From: Rhodovarius crocodyli
GTDB taxonomy: Bacteria > Pseudomonadota > Alphaproteobacteria > Acetobacterales > Acetobacteraceae
Length of the DNA stretch: 55,508 bases
Reading direction: 5' to 3'
Assembly: GCA_945901085.1 (NCBI GenBank)
Contig: CAMDJV010000023.1
Span: forward strand, 1-55,508
Made by a program: the position numbers and the translations under genes. The notes beneath the pieces are model-generated. The model had not been told where the DNA came from and searched no databases. It saw nothing but the letters and a program-made list of their open reading frames with translations. Positions 1 to 7,968 of this stretch are shown here, in pieces; within the stretch, counting starts at the first letter, position 1, and each line of letters starts with the position of its first letter.

Positions 1-2492
1 AGCGTCATCTTCGGCTTCCCATCCACCCCCCTGGACGCATCCGCCGTCCACTTCCCCTCCACATCCCCCAACCAATCCGCCAGCCGCGAAAACCCCTCCC
101 GCAGCGCCCCCTTCGCATCCAGCAGCCGCCCATCCTCCAGCACCGGCACCACCGCCAGCGCCGGCGGCAGCAGCCGGAAGGGTGCCAAATTCTCCCCCAG
201 CACCACCGGGCGCAGAAATGCCGCCTCCACCGGCCCGCGCGGCGGGGTCACGTGTTTCCAGGGCGCCTTGTCCTGCCCACCCACCCGGCCCTGCACCAAG
301 GGCGCTGCCAGGTTGGCCCCCAACCGCCCCACGGCCACCTTCTCCACGAAGAAGAAGCGGCGCGGAAAGATGGTCGCGCCGTTCTTGAACCGCGCCCGAT
401 AGGGGCTGGCCCCGGCTAGGCTGGGCATGGGCGGCCAGGCCGCGGGGCCAATGGCCAGGGCCTTCGCCGCCTCCGCGCTATCGGCATCGCGCCTTGGCAA
501 TTGGCCGGAAAAGCGCAGCACCTCGGCCGGCAGCCTCCCGGCATGCGCGCGGCGGCCCAGCATCACGCAGGCCGGCACGGGGAAAAGCGGGCGCACCGTC
601 TCATCCAGGCTCCAGGCCTCATCCCAGCGGATGGAGACATCGCGGCAATCGCCCCGCCGCAGCCCCACGAAAGCCGGGCGGTTGAGCACCGCATAGGGCA
701 GCACCAAGGCCACAACCCCGCCCTGCTTGAGGTAAAGCTGCGTCGCCCGCGCCGCGAAGAGCCCGCACAAATCCTGCTGGGTGGCCAGCACACCGCCAAC
801 CCAAAGGTTCATCCGCTGGCTCGCCTCGCGCAGCCTTTGCTGCATGGGGGCGGAGAGGTGGCGAAACGCCACCCAGGGCGGGTTGCCCAACAGCACATCC
901 GCCTGCTGCCCGGGGCGCGAGAGCCAGAGCGGCCGCACCAAATTCCGCAGCACGAAGGGCCAAATGCCATCCCGCCCCGCCTTATGCAGCGCCAGAATGC
1001 GGCCATAGGTCTCGGTCAAGGCCGCCACATCGGCCGCGGCCACGCCCTTCAGCCGGCCGAGGCGCCGGCCGACCATCTCGGCGGGCGTGCCACGCTCAAT
1101 GCCCTCCTTGATGGTCTGCACGCCATATTCCAGCCGCTCCTGATCCTCGGCGAAGCCGCCGGGCACGCGCAGCGGCGGCTCATCGGGCACATCCAGCCGC
1201 GCCTCCAGCCCGCTGGCCACGGTGGAAATATTCCACTGCATGGCATCGCCCAGATAGACCGGAACGGTGATGTCGTCCTCGCGGCCCGAAACATCCTCGC
1301 CCAGCGCCAGCAGCCAGGTGACGCGGGCGATGATAACGGCCACCGGGTGCACATCCAGCCCGCGCACCTGGGCCATGCAGGCCGCCACTTTTTTGCCGGC
1401 ACTCCACGCGGCCGCATCACCGGCCGCGCGCAGCCGGCGAATGGCGGCGAAGAGAAAAGTGCCGGAGCCGCAGGCGGGGTCGAGCACACGCTGGTCTAGC
1501 GGGTGTTCGATGGCGCGCATCGCCAGCTTCGTGGCCAGCCAATCGGGCGTGTAGTATTCGCCCAGATCGCGTCGCTGCTCGGGGTCCATCAGGCTTTCGT
1601 AGAGCGCCTTCATCACATCCTGGCGCACATCCTTGAGGCGGAAACGCCCGGCCTGGCGGGCCAGGCGCAGCACCAGCGCCGCACCGCCCTCGGCATGCAG
1701 CACCCAGTCGAAGAAATCCGCCTCCACCGCGCCGCGGATGCCCTGCTGCTCGAGCGCCGCGCCGGAGAGGATGGAAGCTGCGTCATCCGTCTCCAGTTCG
1801 AAGACCCGGGCGGCGATGGTCTTGGCCACAATCGTCAGATAGGTGTGCTGCAGGAATAGCCGGTCCGAGCCGACATCCTCGCCATAGACTTCGCGCAGAA
1901 GGTTGTTCCACAGGTCTCGCTTGAGCTTCGCCTCGGCATGGCTAGCGAGGCCGGCCCAGAGGGTTTCCAGCATGCCGCTCGCGACCCGAAAGGTCAGGCT
2001 GTCGCGGCCCAGTTCGGCGGCGATGGTCAGGGGCTCGGGGTTCAGGTCCTCGCGTTCGGAGACTGCGGGTTCAAGCCAAGCCAGCAGGGCGTCGGGCCGT
2101 TCGGGATTGACGGTGTGGCTGCCGATCTCGGCAAGGGCACCACCCTGGAGGCGATAGGCGACGAAGCTGGCGCCGTCGGTGGCGATGCCCAGAGCGGGGC
2201 TGCGGCCGGTATCACGCTCATGCTGCGCCAGGTAGTCGGGCAGTTTTTTGAGCACATCGGATTTTTCGTTCCGCAGGTCGCTCTTGAGCTCAAAGACGGT
2301 GGCACCGAACAGCGCATCCGCCCGGCCGCCGATGAGCGGCATGCGCTTCTCATGGGTGATGGCGCCCGCTTCCCGGCCGAGCCCATCGGTGAGGATTCGG
2401 CTGAGACCCACGCGCAAGGCCTCATGCCCAGGGCGCGTCGCCAATTGCGCCACAATGCCCGGAAGTTGCTCGCGCCGCCAATAAGTTTCCAT
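1..2492 (-). CDS. Type IIG-like restriction-modification enzyme (N6-adenine methyltransferase with PD-(D/E)XK N-terminus), C-terminus cut by window edge
   Basis: The frame is open from an ATG at 2492 to the window edge, about 830 codons. Residues 55-70 contain GGRAD followed by FELK (D59, E68, K70), which fits a PD-(D/E)XK nuclease core. A GEYYTPDWLA block comes before the SAM-binding motif DPACGSGTF (about 338-346), and the adenine-methyltransferase motif NPPW is near residue 537. This order is known from Eco57I-type and other type IIG enzymes, which cut and methylate DNA with one polypeptide. The target-recognition region would lie downstream, outside the window. No separate restriction or specificity gene is visible on the right side. 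The methyltransferase assignment is secure. The nuclease activity is inferred from the motif alone. A BREX PglX-like methylase is a less likely alternative. Confidence 0.85.
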   Translation of the reverse strand, partial: METYWRREQLPGIVAQLATRPGHEALRVGLSRILTDGLGREAGAITHEKRMPLIGGRADALFGATVFELKSDLRNEKSDVLKKLPDYLAQHERDTGRSPALGIATDGASFVAYRLQGGALAEIGSHTVNPERPDALLAWLEPAVSEREDLNPEPLTIAAELGRDSLTFRVASGMLETLWAGLASHAEAKLKRDLWNNLLREVYGEDVGSDRLFLQHTYLTIVAKTIAARVFELETDDAASILSGAALEQQGIRGAVEADFFDWVLHAEGGAALVLRLARQAGRFRLKDVRQDVMKALYESLMDPEQRRDLGEYYTPDWLATKLAMRAIEHPLDQRVLDPACGSGTFLFAAIRRLRAAGDAAAWSAGKKVAACMAQVRGLDVHPVAVIIARVTWLLALGEDVSGREDDITVPVYLGDAMQWNISTVASGLEARLDVPDEPPLRVPGGFAEDQERLEYGVQTIKEGIERGTPAEMVGRRLGRLKGVAAADVAALTETYGRILALHKAGRDGIWPFVLRNLVRPLWLSRPGQQADVLLGNPPWVAFRHLSAPMQQRLREASQRMNLWVGGVLATQQDLCGLFAARATQLYLKQGGVVALVLPYAVLNRPAFVGLRRGDCRDVSIRWDEAWSLDETVRPLFPVPACVMLGRRAHAGRLPAEVLRFSGQLPRRDADSAEAAKALAIGPAAWPPMPSLAGASPYRARFKNGATIFPRRFFFVEKVAVGRLGANLAAPLVQGRVGGQDKAPWKHVTPPRGPVEAAFLRPVVLGENLAPFRLLPPALAVVPVLEDGRLLDAKGALREGFSRLADWLGDVEGKWTADASRGVDGKPKMT

Positions 2493-2504
2493 AGAATTTA
2501 GTTT

Positions 2505-2529
2505 TTAGGCAAATTATCGCATTAGGCAA
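2505..2529. promoter_or_regulatory. Direct repeat TTAGGCAA x2 in AT-rich divergent promoter region
   Basis: Between the divergent restriction-modification gene (start 2492) and the small gene at 2570 lies a short AT-rich stretch, unusual for this window. It carries two exact copies of TTAGGCAA (2505-2512 and 2522-2529) 17 bp apart, just upstream of the restriction-modification start. They could be operator half-sites or promoter parts. No regulator gene is adjacent. Confidence 0.35.
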
Positions 2530-2569
2530 GGCTTGGCGCGACTCGGGTAGGGCGGGGCAATATGCTGCC

Positions 2570-2863
2570 ATGGCGTCCGACCCATCGCAGCTCGATCTCT
2601 TCGCCGCGCCCCCTCAGGCCGATGCGCCCTATCGCGTTACCGAGGCCGACCGCGCCCCGGTGCGGAGGGATCTTTATGCGCTGCTCGAAAAGGCACAGAA
2701 GGCCGAGCGCCTGCCCTGGGACTATACCCAGGCCGCGCTGGCCGAGATGCGGGTGGACAGCATGAGCAAATGGCTGCCCGATGATGAGGCGGCGCACCTG
2801 CGCCAGCTTTTCGCTGATGAGTTGGACCGGCTTTACGCGCTGGAACCGCAGCCGGAGGGCTGA
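2570..2863 (+). CDS. Small conserved-looking protein of unknown function, 97 aa
   Basis: Acidic, probably alpha-helical cytoplasmic protein with no signal peptide or membrane segment. The N-terminus (MASDPSQLDLFAAP) looks disordered. The rest contains a helix-forming stretch around YALLEKAQKAERLPW and a C-terminal helix. It is transcribed away from the restriction-modification gene and convergent with the serine protease, whose stop is one base beyond its own. The strong GC third-position bias supports real coding. I do not recognise a family, and a role in restriction-modification control cannot be claimed from sequence. Confidence 0.6.
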   Translation: MASDPSQLDLFAAPPQADAPYRVTEADRAPVRRDLYALLEKAQKAERLPWDYTQAALAEMRVDSMSKWLPDDEAAHLRQLFADELDRLYALEPQPEG

Positions 2864-2864
2864 A

Positions 2865-3908
2865 TTACCGCTCGCAGCGAATAAACATCGTCGAGCGATG
2901 GGCGATATCGCCCACATCGGCCGCGCTGCGCTCGACCCCTTGGCTGGGCAGGCTGCGGGGCGTCACCTGGGCGCGGGTCAGAAATTGCAGCGCTGCCTCG
3001 CTGCGCACCGCGAAATTCACATTCTGCGCGATGTCGCCGGTGCGCTGGGCCACGCGCTGGGCGTTCAGCTTGCTCACCACCACGCCCACGATATGGCCCT
3101 GCATATCCAGCAGCGGTCCGCCGGAATTGCCCGGCTGCACCTCGGCCGAGATTTGAATCTGGTTGCGGTTATCGGCAATCCCGGCCAGGCCATTCACCTC
3201 GCCGCGGGTCAGTTTGGGGTCGGAGCTGAGCAGCCCGGCGAGGGGGAAGCCATAGGCCACCACGCCCTCACCCCGGCGCACCGGCGGGCCGGCGCGGAAG
3301 GGCAGGACGGGCCCGGGAAGGCCCGGCACGGCGAGTACGGCCAGGTCGAGCGCTGCATCAACCCGCGCGGGGGGGGTGGCGGCCAGCCAGCGCCCCTCGG
3401 GCGTGCGCAGAATGATCCGGTTGCAGCCATTGACCACATGCTCATTGGTCATCACCCGATCCGCCGCGATGATGAAGCCAGAGCCGGTGGAGACATTGCG
3501 GGCGGCCTGGTTGGGTGGTGCCTGCGGCACGAGGCTGGCCGGCGGCGGAGGCGGGCGCGGGGCTGCGGCGGTGGCAAGTTCGATGGTGCGGTTGGCGCAG
3601 ATATCCTGCTCCGGCAGCACCGATTCCCGACCATCGGCCAGCACCAGCCTCAGGTCGAAGCGGCAGGCGGCAGGGTCGCTTGGCACCACGCGGAAGCCGC
3701 CATTGATCGGCAGCGGGCGGCCCGCGGTGAGCAGCGAATTGCCCCAATCATTGCCCGCACCGCGCGGGCTGCGCACGGCGTGCAGCGCGGTGGCCTCAAC
3801 CCCCGTGCGGTTGACGATGCGAAACCCCGCCGGCGGTTCGGGCGCCTGGGCGGCGGCGGCGAGGGGGAGCAGCAGAGCAAGGATCAGGAAGCGACGCATG
3901 GGGGCCAT
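2865..3908 (-). CDS. Secreted trypsin-like (S1C/DegP-like) serine protease without PDZ domain
   Basis: A 347-aa protein with an N-terminal signal peptide (MRRFLILALLLPLAAAA), so export to the periplasm is expected. The chymotrypsin-fold triad is visible: His in TNEHVVNG, Asp in DAALDLAVL and Ser in GNSGGPLL. The C-terminus ends soon after the protease domain, so the PDZ domains of true HtrA/DegP are missing. An unassigned N-terminal ~100 residues holds two cysteines that may form a disulfide. Translation could start at the ATG at 3908 or the one at 3899, and neither has a clear Shine-Dalgarno. Substrate unknown. Confidence 0.85.
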   Translation of the reverse strand: MAPMRRFLILALLLPLAAAAQAPEPPAGFRIVNRTGVEATALHAVRSPRGAGNDWGNSLLTAGRPLPINGGFRVVPSDPAACRFDLRLVLADGRESVLPEQDICANRTIELATAAAPRPPPPPASLVPQAPPNQAARNVSTGSGFIIAADRVMTNEHVVNGCNRIILRTPEGRWLAATPPARVDAALDLAVLAVPGLPGPVLPFRAGPPVRRGEGVVAYGFPLAGLLSSDPKLTRGEVNGLAGIADNRNQIQISAEVQPGNSGGPLLDMQGHIVGVVVSKLNAQRVAQRTGDIAQNVNFAVRSEAALQFLTRAQVTPRSLPSQGVERSAADVGDIAHRSTMFIRCER

Positions 3909-3982
3909 GTGACCCCGCGCGCGCGGCGGGGCAAGCCCCCACCCGGCAGGGCGAACTTGACCTGCCCCGCCGCAGGGGCTGA

Positions 3983-4486
3983 ATGCGGGCCATGCGCATC
4001 ATCGGCCTGGCCGGGTGGAGCGGGGCGGGCAAGACCACCCTGCTCACCCGCCTCATCCCGCATCTGATCGGCCAGGGGCTGCGGGTCTCGACCGTCAAGC
4101 ACGCGCATCACAGCTTTGATGTGGACAGGCCGGGTAAGGATTCCTGGGCGCATCGTGAGGCGGGGGCGAGCCAGGTGCTGGTCAGCGCTGCGCATCGCTG
4201 GGCGTTGATGACCGAGAACCGGGGCAATCCTGAGCCTGATCTGGCCTTCCTGCTGGGCCAACTCAGCCCGGTGGACCTCGTGATCATTGAGGGCTTTAAG
4301 CGCGCGCCCTACCCTAAGATCGAGGTGCACCGCGCCGCCAATGGCAAGGCCTGGCTGCATCCTGACGACCCCGATATCCGCGCCATCGCCGCCGATACCC
4401 CCCAAGCCGCCCTGCCGCAGGCAGCACTCGATGATATTCCCGCCATTGCGGCGCTGGTGCTGCGCTTTGCTGCGGGAGTGGGGTGA
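3983..4486 (+). CDS. mobB: Molybdopterin-guanine dinucleotide biosynthesis adaptor MobB
   Basis: A 167-aa P-loop GTPase of the MobB family. The Walker A motif GWSGAGKTTL is at about residues 11-20. The conserved HAHHSFDVDRPGKDSW segment and the VDLVIIEGFKR motif follow. MobB binds GTP and assists MobA in converting molybdopterin to MGD cofactor for DMSO-reductase-type enzymes. It overlaps moeA by a few bases, so the two are probably co-translated. An in-frame ATG at 3992 is an alternative start. No mobA is present here. Confidence 0.93.
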   Translation: MRAMRIIGLAGWSGAGKTTLLTRLIPHLIGQGLRVSTVKHAHHSFDVDRPGKDSWAHREAGASQVLVSAAHRWALMTENRGNPEPDLAFLLGQLSPVDLVIIEGFKRAPYPKIEVHRAANGKAWLHPDDPDIRAIAADTPQAALPQAALDDIPAIAALVLRFAAGVG

Positions 4487-5727
4487 TGGGCCGGCTGACC
4501 GATGACTGCTTCGCCTTTGGCGGCCAGATGATGGGGGTGGAGGCGGCGGCGGCACTGATCCAGGCACGGGTGACACCGCTGGCCGAGACCGAGGCGGTGC
4601 CGCTGCAGGCGGCCCGGGGACGGGTGCTGGCCGAGCGGCTGATCGCGCCCACGGCCTTGCCGCCGTTTTTCAATGCCGCGGTGGATGGCTATGCCTTCGC
4701 CCATCAGGGCGGGGCGGGGCTGCGGCTGCCAGTGGCGGGCCGGGTTGCCGCGGGCGCGGTGGCCCCGCCGCTCATTCCGGGCACCGCGATGCGCATCTTC
4801 ACCGGTGCCGCCATGCCGGCGGGCGCCGATACGGTGCTGATGCAGGAGGATGCGGCGCTGGAGGGCGACACATTGCTGCTGCCTGCGGGGCTGCGGCGGG
4901 GCGCCAATTGCCGCCCGGCCGGGGAGGAACTGGCCCTGGGCGCCACCGCGCTGGCGGCCGGCACAAGGCTGGGGCCGGCGGAAATCGGGCTGGCGGCCGC
5001 CCTTGGCCTGGCCGTTTTGCCCTGCACCCGTCGGCTGCGGGTGGGGGTTTTCTCCACCGGCGATGAATTGGCCGCACCCGGCACGCTGCTGGGCCCGGCG
5101 CAGAGTTTTGACAGCAACCGCTTCACCCTGCTGGCCCTGCTGGGCGGGTTGCCGGTGGAGGCTTGTGACCTGGGGATTCTGCCCGATCAGCCCGCCGCCA
5201 CCGCCGCCGCGCTTGCCGCCGCCGCCGCCACGCATGACCTGCTGCTGACCTCGGGGGGCGTTTCCGCGGGCGAAGAGGATCATGTCCGCGCCGCGATTGA
5301 AGGCGCGGGGCGGCTGGTGTTCTGGCGCCTGGCGGTGAAGCCGGGGCGGCCGGCGGCGATGGGCATGGTGGCCGGCACGCCGGTGCTGGGCCTGCCGGGC
5401 AACCCGGTGGCGGCGGTGGTGTGCTTTCTGCATCTGGCCCGGCCGCTGATTTTGCGGCTGGTGGGCGGGCAGGTGGAGGCCCTGCCCCGCTTCCCTGCCA
5501 TTGCCGATTTCCATCACCGCAAGAAGCCAGGGCGGTGCGAGTATCTGCGGGTGCGGCTGCGGCGGCAGAACGCATTGATGTTGTTTGCGGACAAATTCGA
5601 CCGGGAGGGGGCGGGCATGCTCACCAGCCTCACCCAGAGCCATGCCCTGTGCGAATTGCCCGAGGCGATGGAATGCGTGCGCCCTGGCGATACCGTGCTG
5701 GTGCTGCCCTTTTCGGCGCTTTTGTGA
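4486..5727 (+). CDS. moeA: Molybdopterin molybdenumtransferase MoeA
   Basis: A 413-aa protein of normal MoeA length. MoeA inserts molybdate into adenylated molybdopterin, the last step of Mo-cofactor synthesis. Visible marks are PPFFNAAVDGYAF, the IFTGAAMPAGADTV block, the MoCF-like core STGDEL, SGGVSAGEEDHV, and KPGRPAAMG with LPGNPVA, followed by a C-terminal beta domain. The ATG at 4486 overlaps the mobB TGA by one base. A GTG one codon earlier is also possible. The pair implies that the cell makes molybdoenzymes, none of which is in the window. Confidence 0.95.
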   Translation: MGRLTDDCFAFGGQMMGVEAAAALIQARVTPLAETEAVPLQAARGRVLAERLIAPTALPPFFNAAVDGYAFAHQGGAGLRLPVAGRVAAGAVAPPLIPGTAMRIFTGAAMPAGADTVLMQEDAALEGDTLLLPAGLRRGANCRPAGEELALGATALAAGTRLGPAEIGLAAALGLAVLPCTRRLRVGVFSTGDELAAPGTLLGPAQSFDSNRFTLLALLGGLPVEACDLGILPDQPAATAAALAAAAATHDLLLTSGGVSAGEEDHVRAAIEGAGRLVFWRLAVKPGRPAAMGMVAGTPVLGLPGNPVAAVVCFLHLARPLILRLVGGQVEALPRFPAIADFHHRKKPGRCEYLRVRLRRQNALMLFADKFDREGAGMLTSLTQSHALCELPEAMECVRPGDTVLVLPFSALL

Positions 5728-5787
5728 AGGCTGCGATTGCGTGGGCAGGGTTTTTGGTGCCCCCTAGGGGAAAGAAGGGAGCCTGCC

Positions 5788-6537
5788 ATGACCGAACACC
5801 TGCATAAGAGCTTCGAGGGGGGCGTGCTGACGCTGCGCCTCACCCGGCCGGAGAAGAAGAACGCGCTGACCCGGGCGATGTATGATGGCCTGGCCCAGGG
5901 CCTGCATGTGGCGGCCACGCATGATGAGACGCGGGTGGTGATCATCGCCGGCGGGGCGGATTTTACCGCCGGCAATGATCTGGCGGATTTTGCCGCGGTG
6001 GAGGCGGACAAACCCCGCCCTGGCGCGGCTTTTGAGTTTCTGGAGCAGATTCGCGCCTTTCCCAAGCCGGTGGTGGCCGCGGTGCGCGGCGTGGCGGTGG
6101 GTATTGGCACCACCATGCTGCTGCATTGTGATGCGGTGGTGGTGGCGAAGCAGGCCAGGCTGCAAATGCCGTTTTCCCGCTTGGCGCTGGTGCCCGAGGG
6201 CGGTTCGAGCCTGTTGCTGGCGCAGCGGGTGGGCACGGCCTTGGCGAATTGGTGGCTGATGAGCGGTGAAGCGTTTTCGGGCGAAGAGGCGATGCGGGCG
6301 GGCTTGGCATTGCGCGCGGTGGAGGATGCGCAGGTTGAGGCCGAGGCGGTGGCGATTGCCGGCCAATTGGCAGGATTGCCGCCGGGGGCGCTGGCCGAGA
6401 CCAAGCGCTTGCTGCGCGCGCCAATGCGTGAGGCGCTGGAGGCGGTGATGGCGGAGGAGCGGGTGGCGTTCAGCCAGCAATTGCGCTCGCCCGAAGCGCA
6501 GGCGGTGTTTGCGGCGTTTCTGGCAAGAAAGAAGTAG
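5788..6537 (+). CDS. Enoyl-CoA hydratase/isomerase family protein
   Basis: A 249-aa crotonase-fold protein, probably cytosolic. The N-terminus has the CoA-binding signature LTRPEKKNALT. The oxyanion-hole region reads ADFTAGNDLADF, and the second reads RGVAVGIGTTMLLHCD followed by PFSRLALVPEGGSS. The start at 5788 follows a good Shine-Dalgarno (AAGGGAG), so the longer in-frame extension to 5737 is rejected. The glutamate in PEGGSS fits one of the two catalytic acids of hydratases. The other position is less clear, so the exact reaction (hydratase, isomerase or other crotonase) stays open. Confidence 0.88.
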   Translation: MTEHLHKSFEGGVLTLRLTRPEKKNALTRAMYDGLAQGLHVAATHDETRVVIIAGGADFTAGNDLADFAAVEADKPRPGAAFEFLEQIRAFPKPVVAAVRGVAVGIGTTMLLHCDAVVVAKQARLQMPFSRLALVPEGGSSLLLAQRVGTALANWWLMSGEAFSGEEAMRAGLALRAVEDAQVEAEAVAIAGQLAGLPPGALAETKRLLRAPMREALEAVMAEERVAFSQQLRSPEAQAVFAAFLARKK

Positions 6538-6585
6538 CCGGCAGCAGCACCAAAGTCAAGGATTATTATCTTACTAATAGGCGGT

Positions 6586-6641
6586 CCAGGTGGCCCTGCC
6601 ACCTGGTGGGAGAGGTCTGGAGAGGGCAAAGCCCTCACCAG
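6586..6641. terminator. Two adjacent hairpins between convergent genes
   Basis: The first hairpin has 8-bp arms, CCAGGTGG (6586-6593) and CCACCTGG (6599-6606). The second has arms CTGGAGAGGGC (6617-6627) and GCCCTCACCAG (6631-6641) with one mismatch and an AAA loop. They fill the gap between the convergent enoyl-CoA hydratase and EF-hand genes. Neither has a clear T-tract, so they may be weak or factor-dependent terminators, or repeat elements. Confidence 0.45.
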
Positions 6642-6658
6642 GGGCCACCCGCGCCAAG

Positions 6659-7177
6659 CTATGCAGGCTTAGGCCCCCGCCCCCCATGATGCCCACCATG
6701 GCGCGGCCGGGGCATTTCATCGCGGGTGATCGCCTGGTCCGAATTGGCATCCATGGCGCGGAAGCGGGCTTCGACCTGTGGCCGCATTTCCTCCAGGGTC
6801 ACCTTGCCATCGCGATTGGCGTCGAGCGCGCGGAAGCGGGCATCGGCCATGCGCTGGGCGTGTTCGGCGTGGTCATGGCCGGGCGGGCCGCGGCGGGGGC
6901 CGTCGCCGGGGCCACGGCGGAGGGTGCGGAATTCCTCTTGGGTGAGATAGCCATCGCGATTGGCATCGGCCTCGGTGAAGCGGGTTTGGGTGCGGGCCCA
7001 GACCTCGTCGAGCGTGACCCTGCCATCGGCGTTGGTGTCCATGGCGTTGAACATGCGGTTGGGGTCTGGGCGCGTGGGGGGTTCCGTGGGGGCGGCAGGC
7101 TGGGCCAGGGCGGGCAGGCCCAGGCTCAGCAGCAGGGCCGCAAGCGGCAGGGCCTTGGCCAGATCGGATCTTTGCAT
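6659..7177 (-). CDS. Exported EF-hand calcium-binding protein
   Basis: A 172-aa protein with a signal peptide (MQRSDLAKALPLAALLLSLG...ALAQ), so probably periplasmic. After a proline-rich linker come four EF-hand loops: DTNADGRVTLDEV, DANRDGYLTQEEF, DANRDGKVTLEEM and DANSDQAITRDEM. The fourth has Gln where the usual Gly stands and may bind calcium less well. A Gly/Pro/Arg/His-rich segment separates the first pair from the second, and the C-terminus is basic and His/Gly-rich. It is probably a calcium buffer or sensor. No partner can be named. Confidence 0.88.
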   Translation of the reverse strand: MQRSDLAKALPLAALLLSLGLPALAQPAAPTEPPTRPDPNRMFNAMDTNADGRVTLDEVWARTQTRFTEADANRDGYLTQEEFRTLRRGPGDGPRRGPPGHDHAEHAQRMADARFRALDANRDGKVTLEEMRPQVEARFRAMDANSDQAITRDEMPRPRHGGHHGGRGPKPA

Positions 7178-7257
7178 CACATCGCTCCTATGCAGGTTTG
7201 TGTGCCAGTATAATGCGGCCGGGATGTAACCCGCATATCGCTCCGTCGTGAGGAAGT

Positions 7258-7968
7258 GTGACAGAGACCACCGAGGATTTTCTGCTTGGCGGAAGGGTGC
7301 GGCTGGAGCAGCCGGCGGTGGGGCTGCGTGCGGCCATTGATGCGGTGCTGCTGGCCGCTGCCATACCGGCCCGCGCGCCCGAGGCGGTGCTGGAATTGGG
7401 CTGCGGCACGGGGGCTGCACTGCTCTGCCTTGCCGCGCGGGTGCCGGGGCTGGCGCTGCATGGGGTGGAGTTGGATGGCGGGCTGGCCGAGATGGCCCGG
7501 CGCAATGCCGGGGGGCTGGGGGCCAGTATTGTGGCCGGGGATATTCGCGGGGCCTTGCCGGCGTGTCGGCATGCTTTTGCCAATCCGCCCTATTGGCCGG
7601 GGGGCAGCGCCTCGCCCATCGCGCTGCGGCGCAATGCGGCGCATGAAGCGGAGGCCGGGCTGGAGGATTGGGCGGGGGCCTTGGCGCGCGGGCTGGTGCT
7701 TCGGGGCACGGCCAGCATGATTTTGCCGGCGGCACGCTTTGGCCAGGCGGCGGCGGCGCTGCGGGGGGCGGGGTGTGGCAGCCTGACCATGCTGCCGCTC
7801 TGGCCCCGCGCCGGGGTGGCGGCCAAGCGGGTGATTTTGCAGGCGATCAAGGGCGGGCGGGGGCCGGACCGGCTTTTGCCCGGCTTGGTGCTGCACGAGG
7901 CCGATGGCAGCTTTACCGCCGCGGCAGAGGCGGTGCTGCGCCACGCCCAGGCCCTGCCACAAGGCTGA
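7258..7968 (+). CDS. tRNA1(Val) (adenine37-N6)-methyltransferase-like protein (TrmN6/YfiC family)
   Basis: A 236-aa Rossmann-fold SAM methyltransferase. It has the motif I sequence ELGCGTGAALL and the adenine-N6 motif FANPPYW. The early DAVLLAAA segment is typical of the TrmN6/COG4123 family. The GTG start at 7258 follows AGGAA closely. The reaction would be m6A formation at tRNA position 37, inferred from the family. The 3' end overlaps the 3' end of the convergent MFS gene by 56 bases. Confidence 0.83.
   Translation: MTETTEDFLLGGRVRLEQPAVGLRAAIDAVLLAAAIPARAPEAVLELGCGTGAALLCLAARVPGLALHGVELDGGLAEMARRNAGGLGASIVAGDIRGALPACRHAFANPPYWPGGSASPIALRRNAAHEAEAGLEDWAGALARGLVLRGTASMILPAARFGQAAAALRGAGCGSLTMLPLWPRAGVAAKRVILQAIKGGRGPDRLLPGLVLHEADGSFTAAAEAVLRHAQALPQG

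Noticed and set aside
501-2501. Long plus-strand ORFs opposite the restriction-modification gene
   Set aside because: Their peptides are Arg/Pro/Gly/His-rich and lack family motifs. The minus-strand frame carries the methyltransferase motifs continuously, so these are antisense shadows.
2781-4067. 428-codon plus-strand ORF
   Set aside because: It runs antisense to the serine protease, with low-complexity His/Arg/Gly content and no motifs.
4309-5643. 444-codon minus-strand ORF opposite moeA
   Set aside because: Gln/Arg/His-rich antisense shadow of a clear moeA.
5737-5787. Upstream start for the enoyl-CoA hydratase
   Set aside because: The strong AAGGGAG before 5788 and the normal family N-terminus favour the later ATG.
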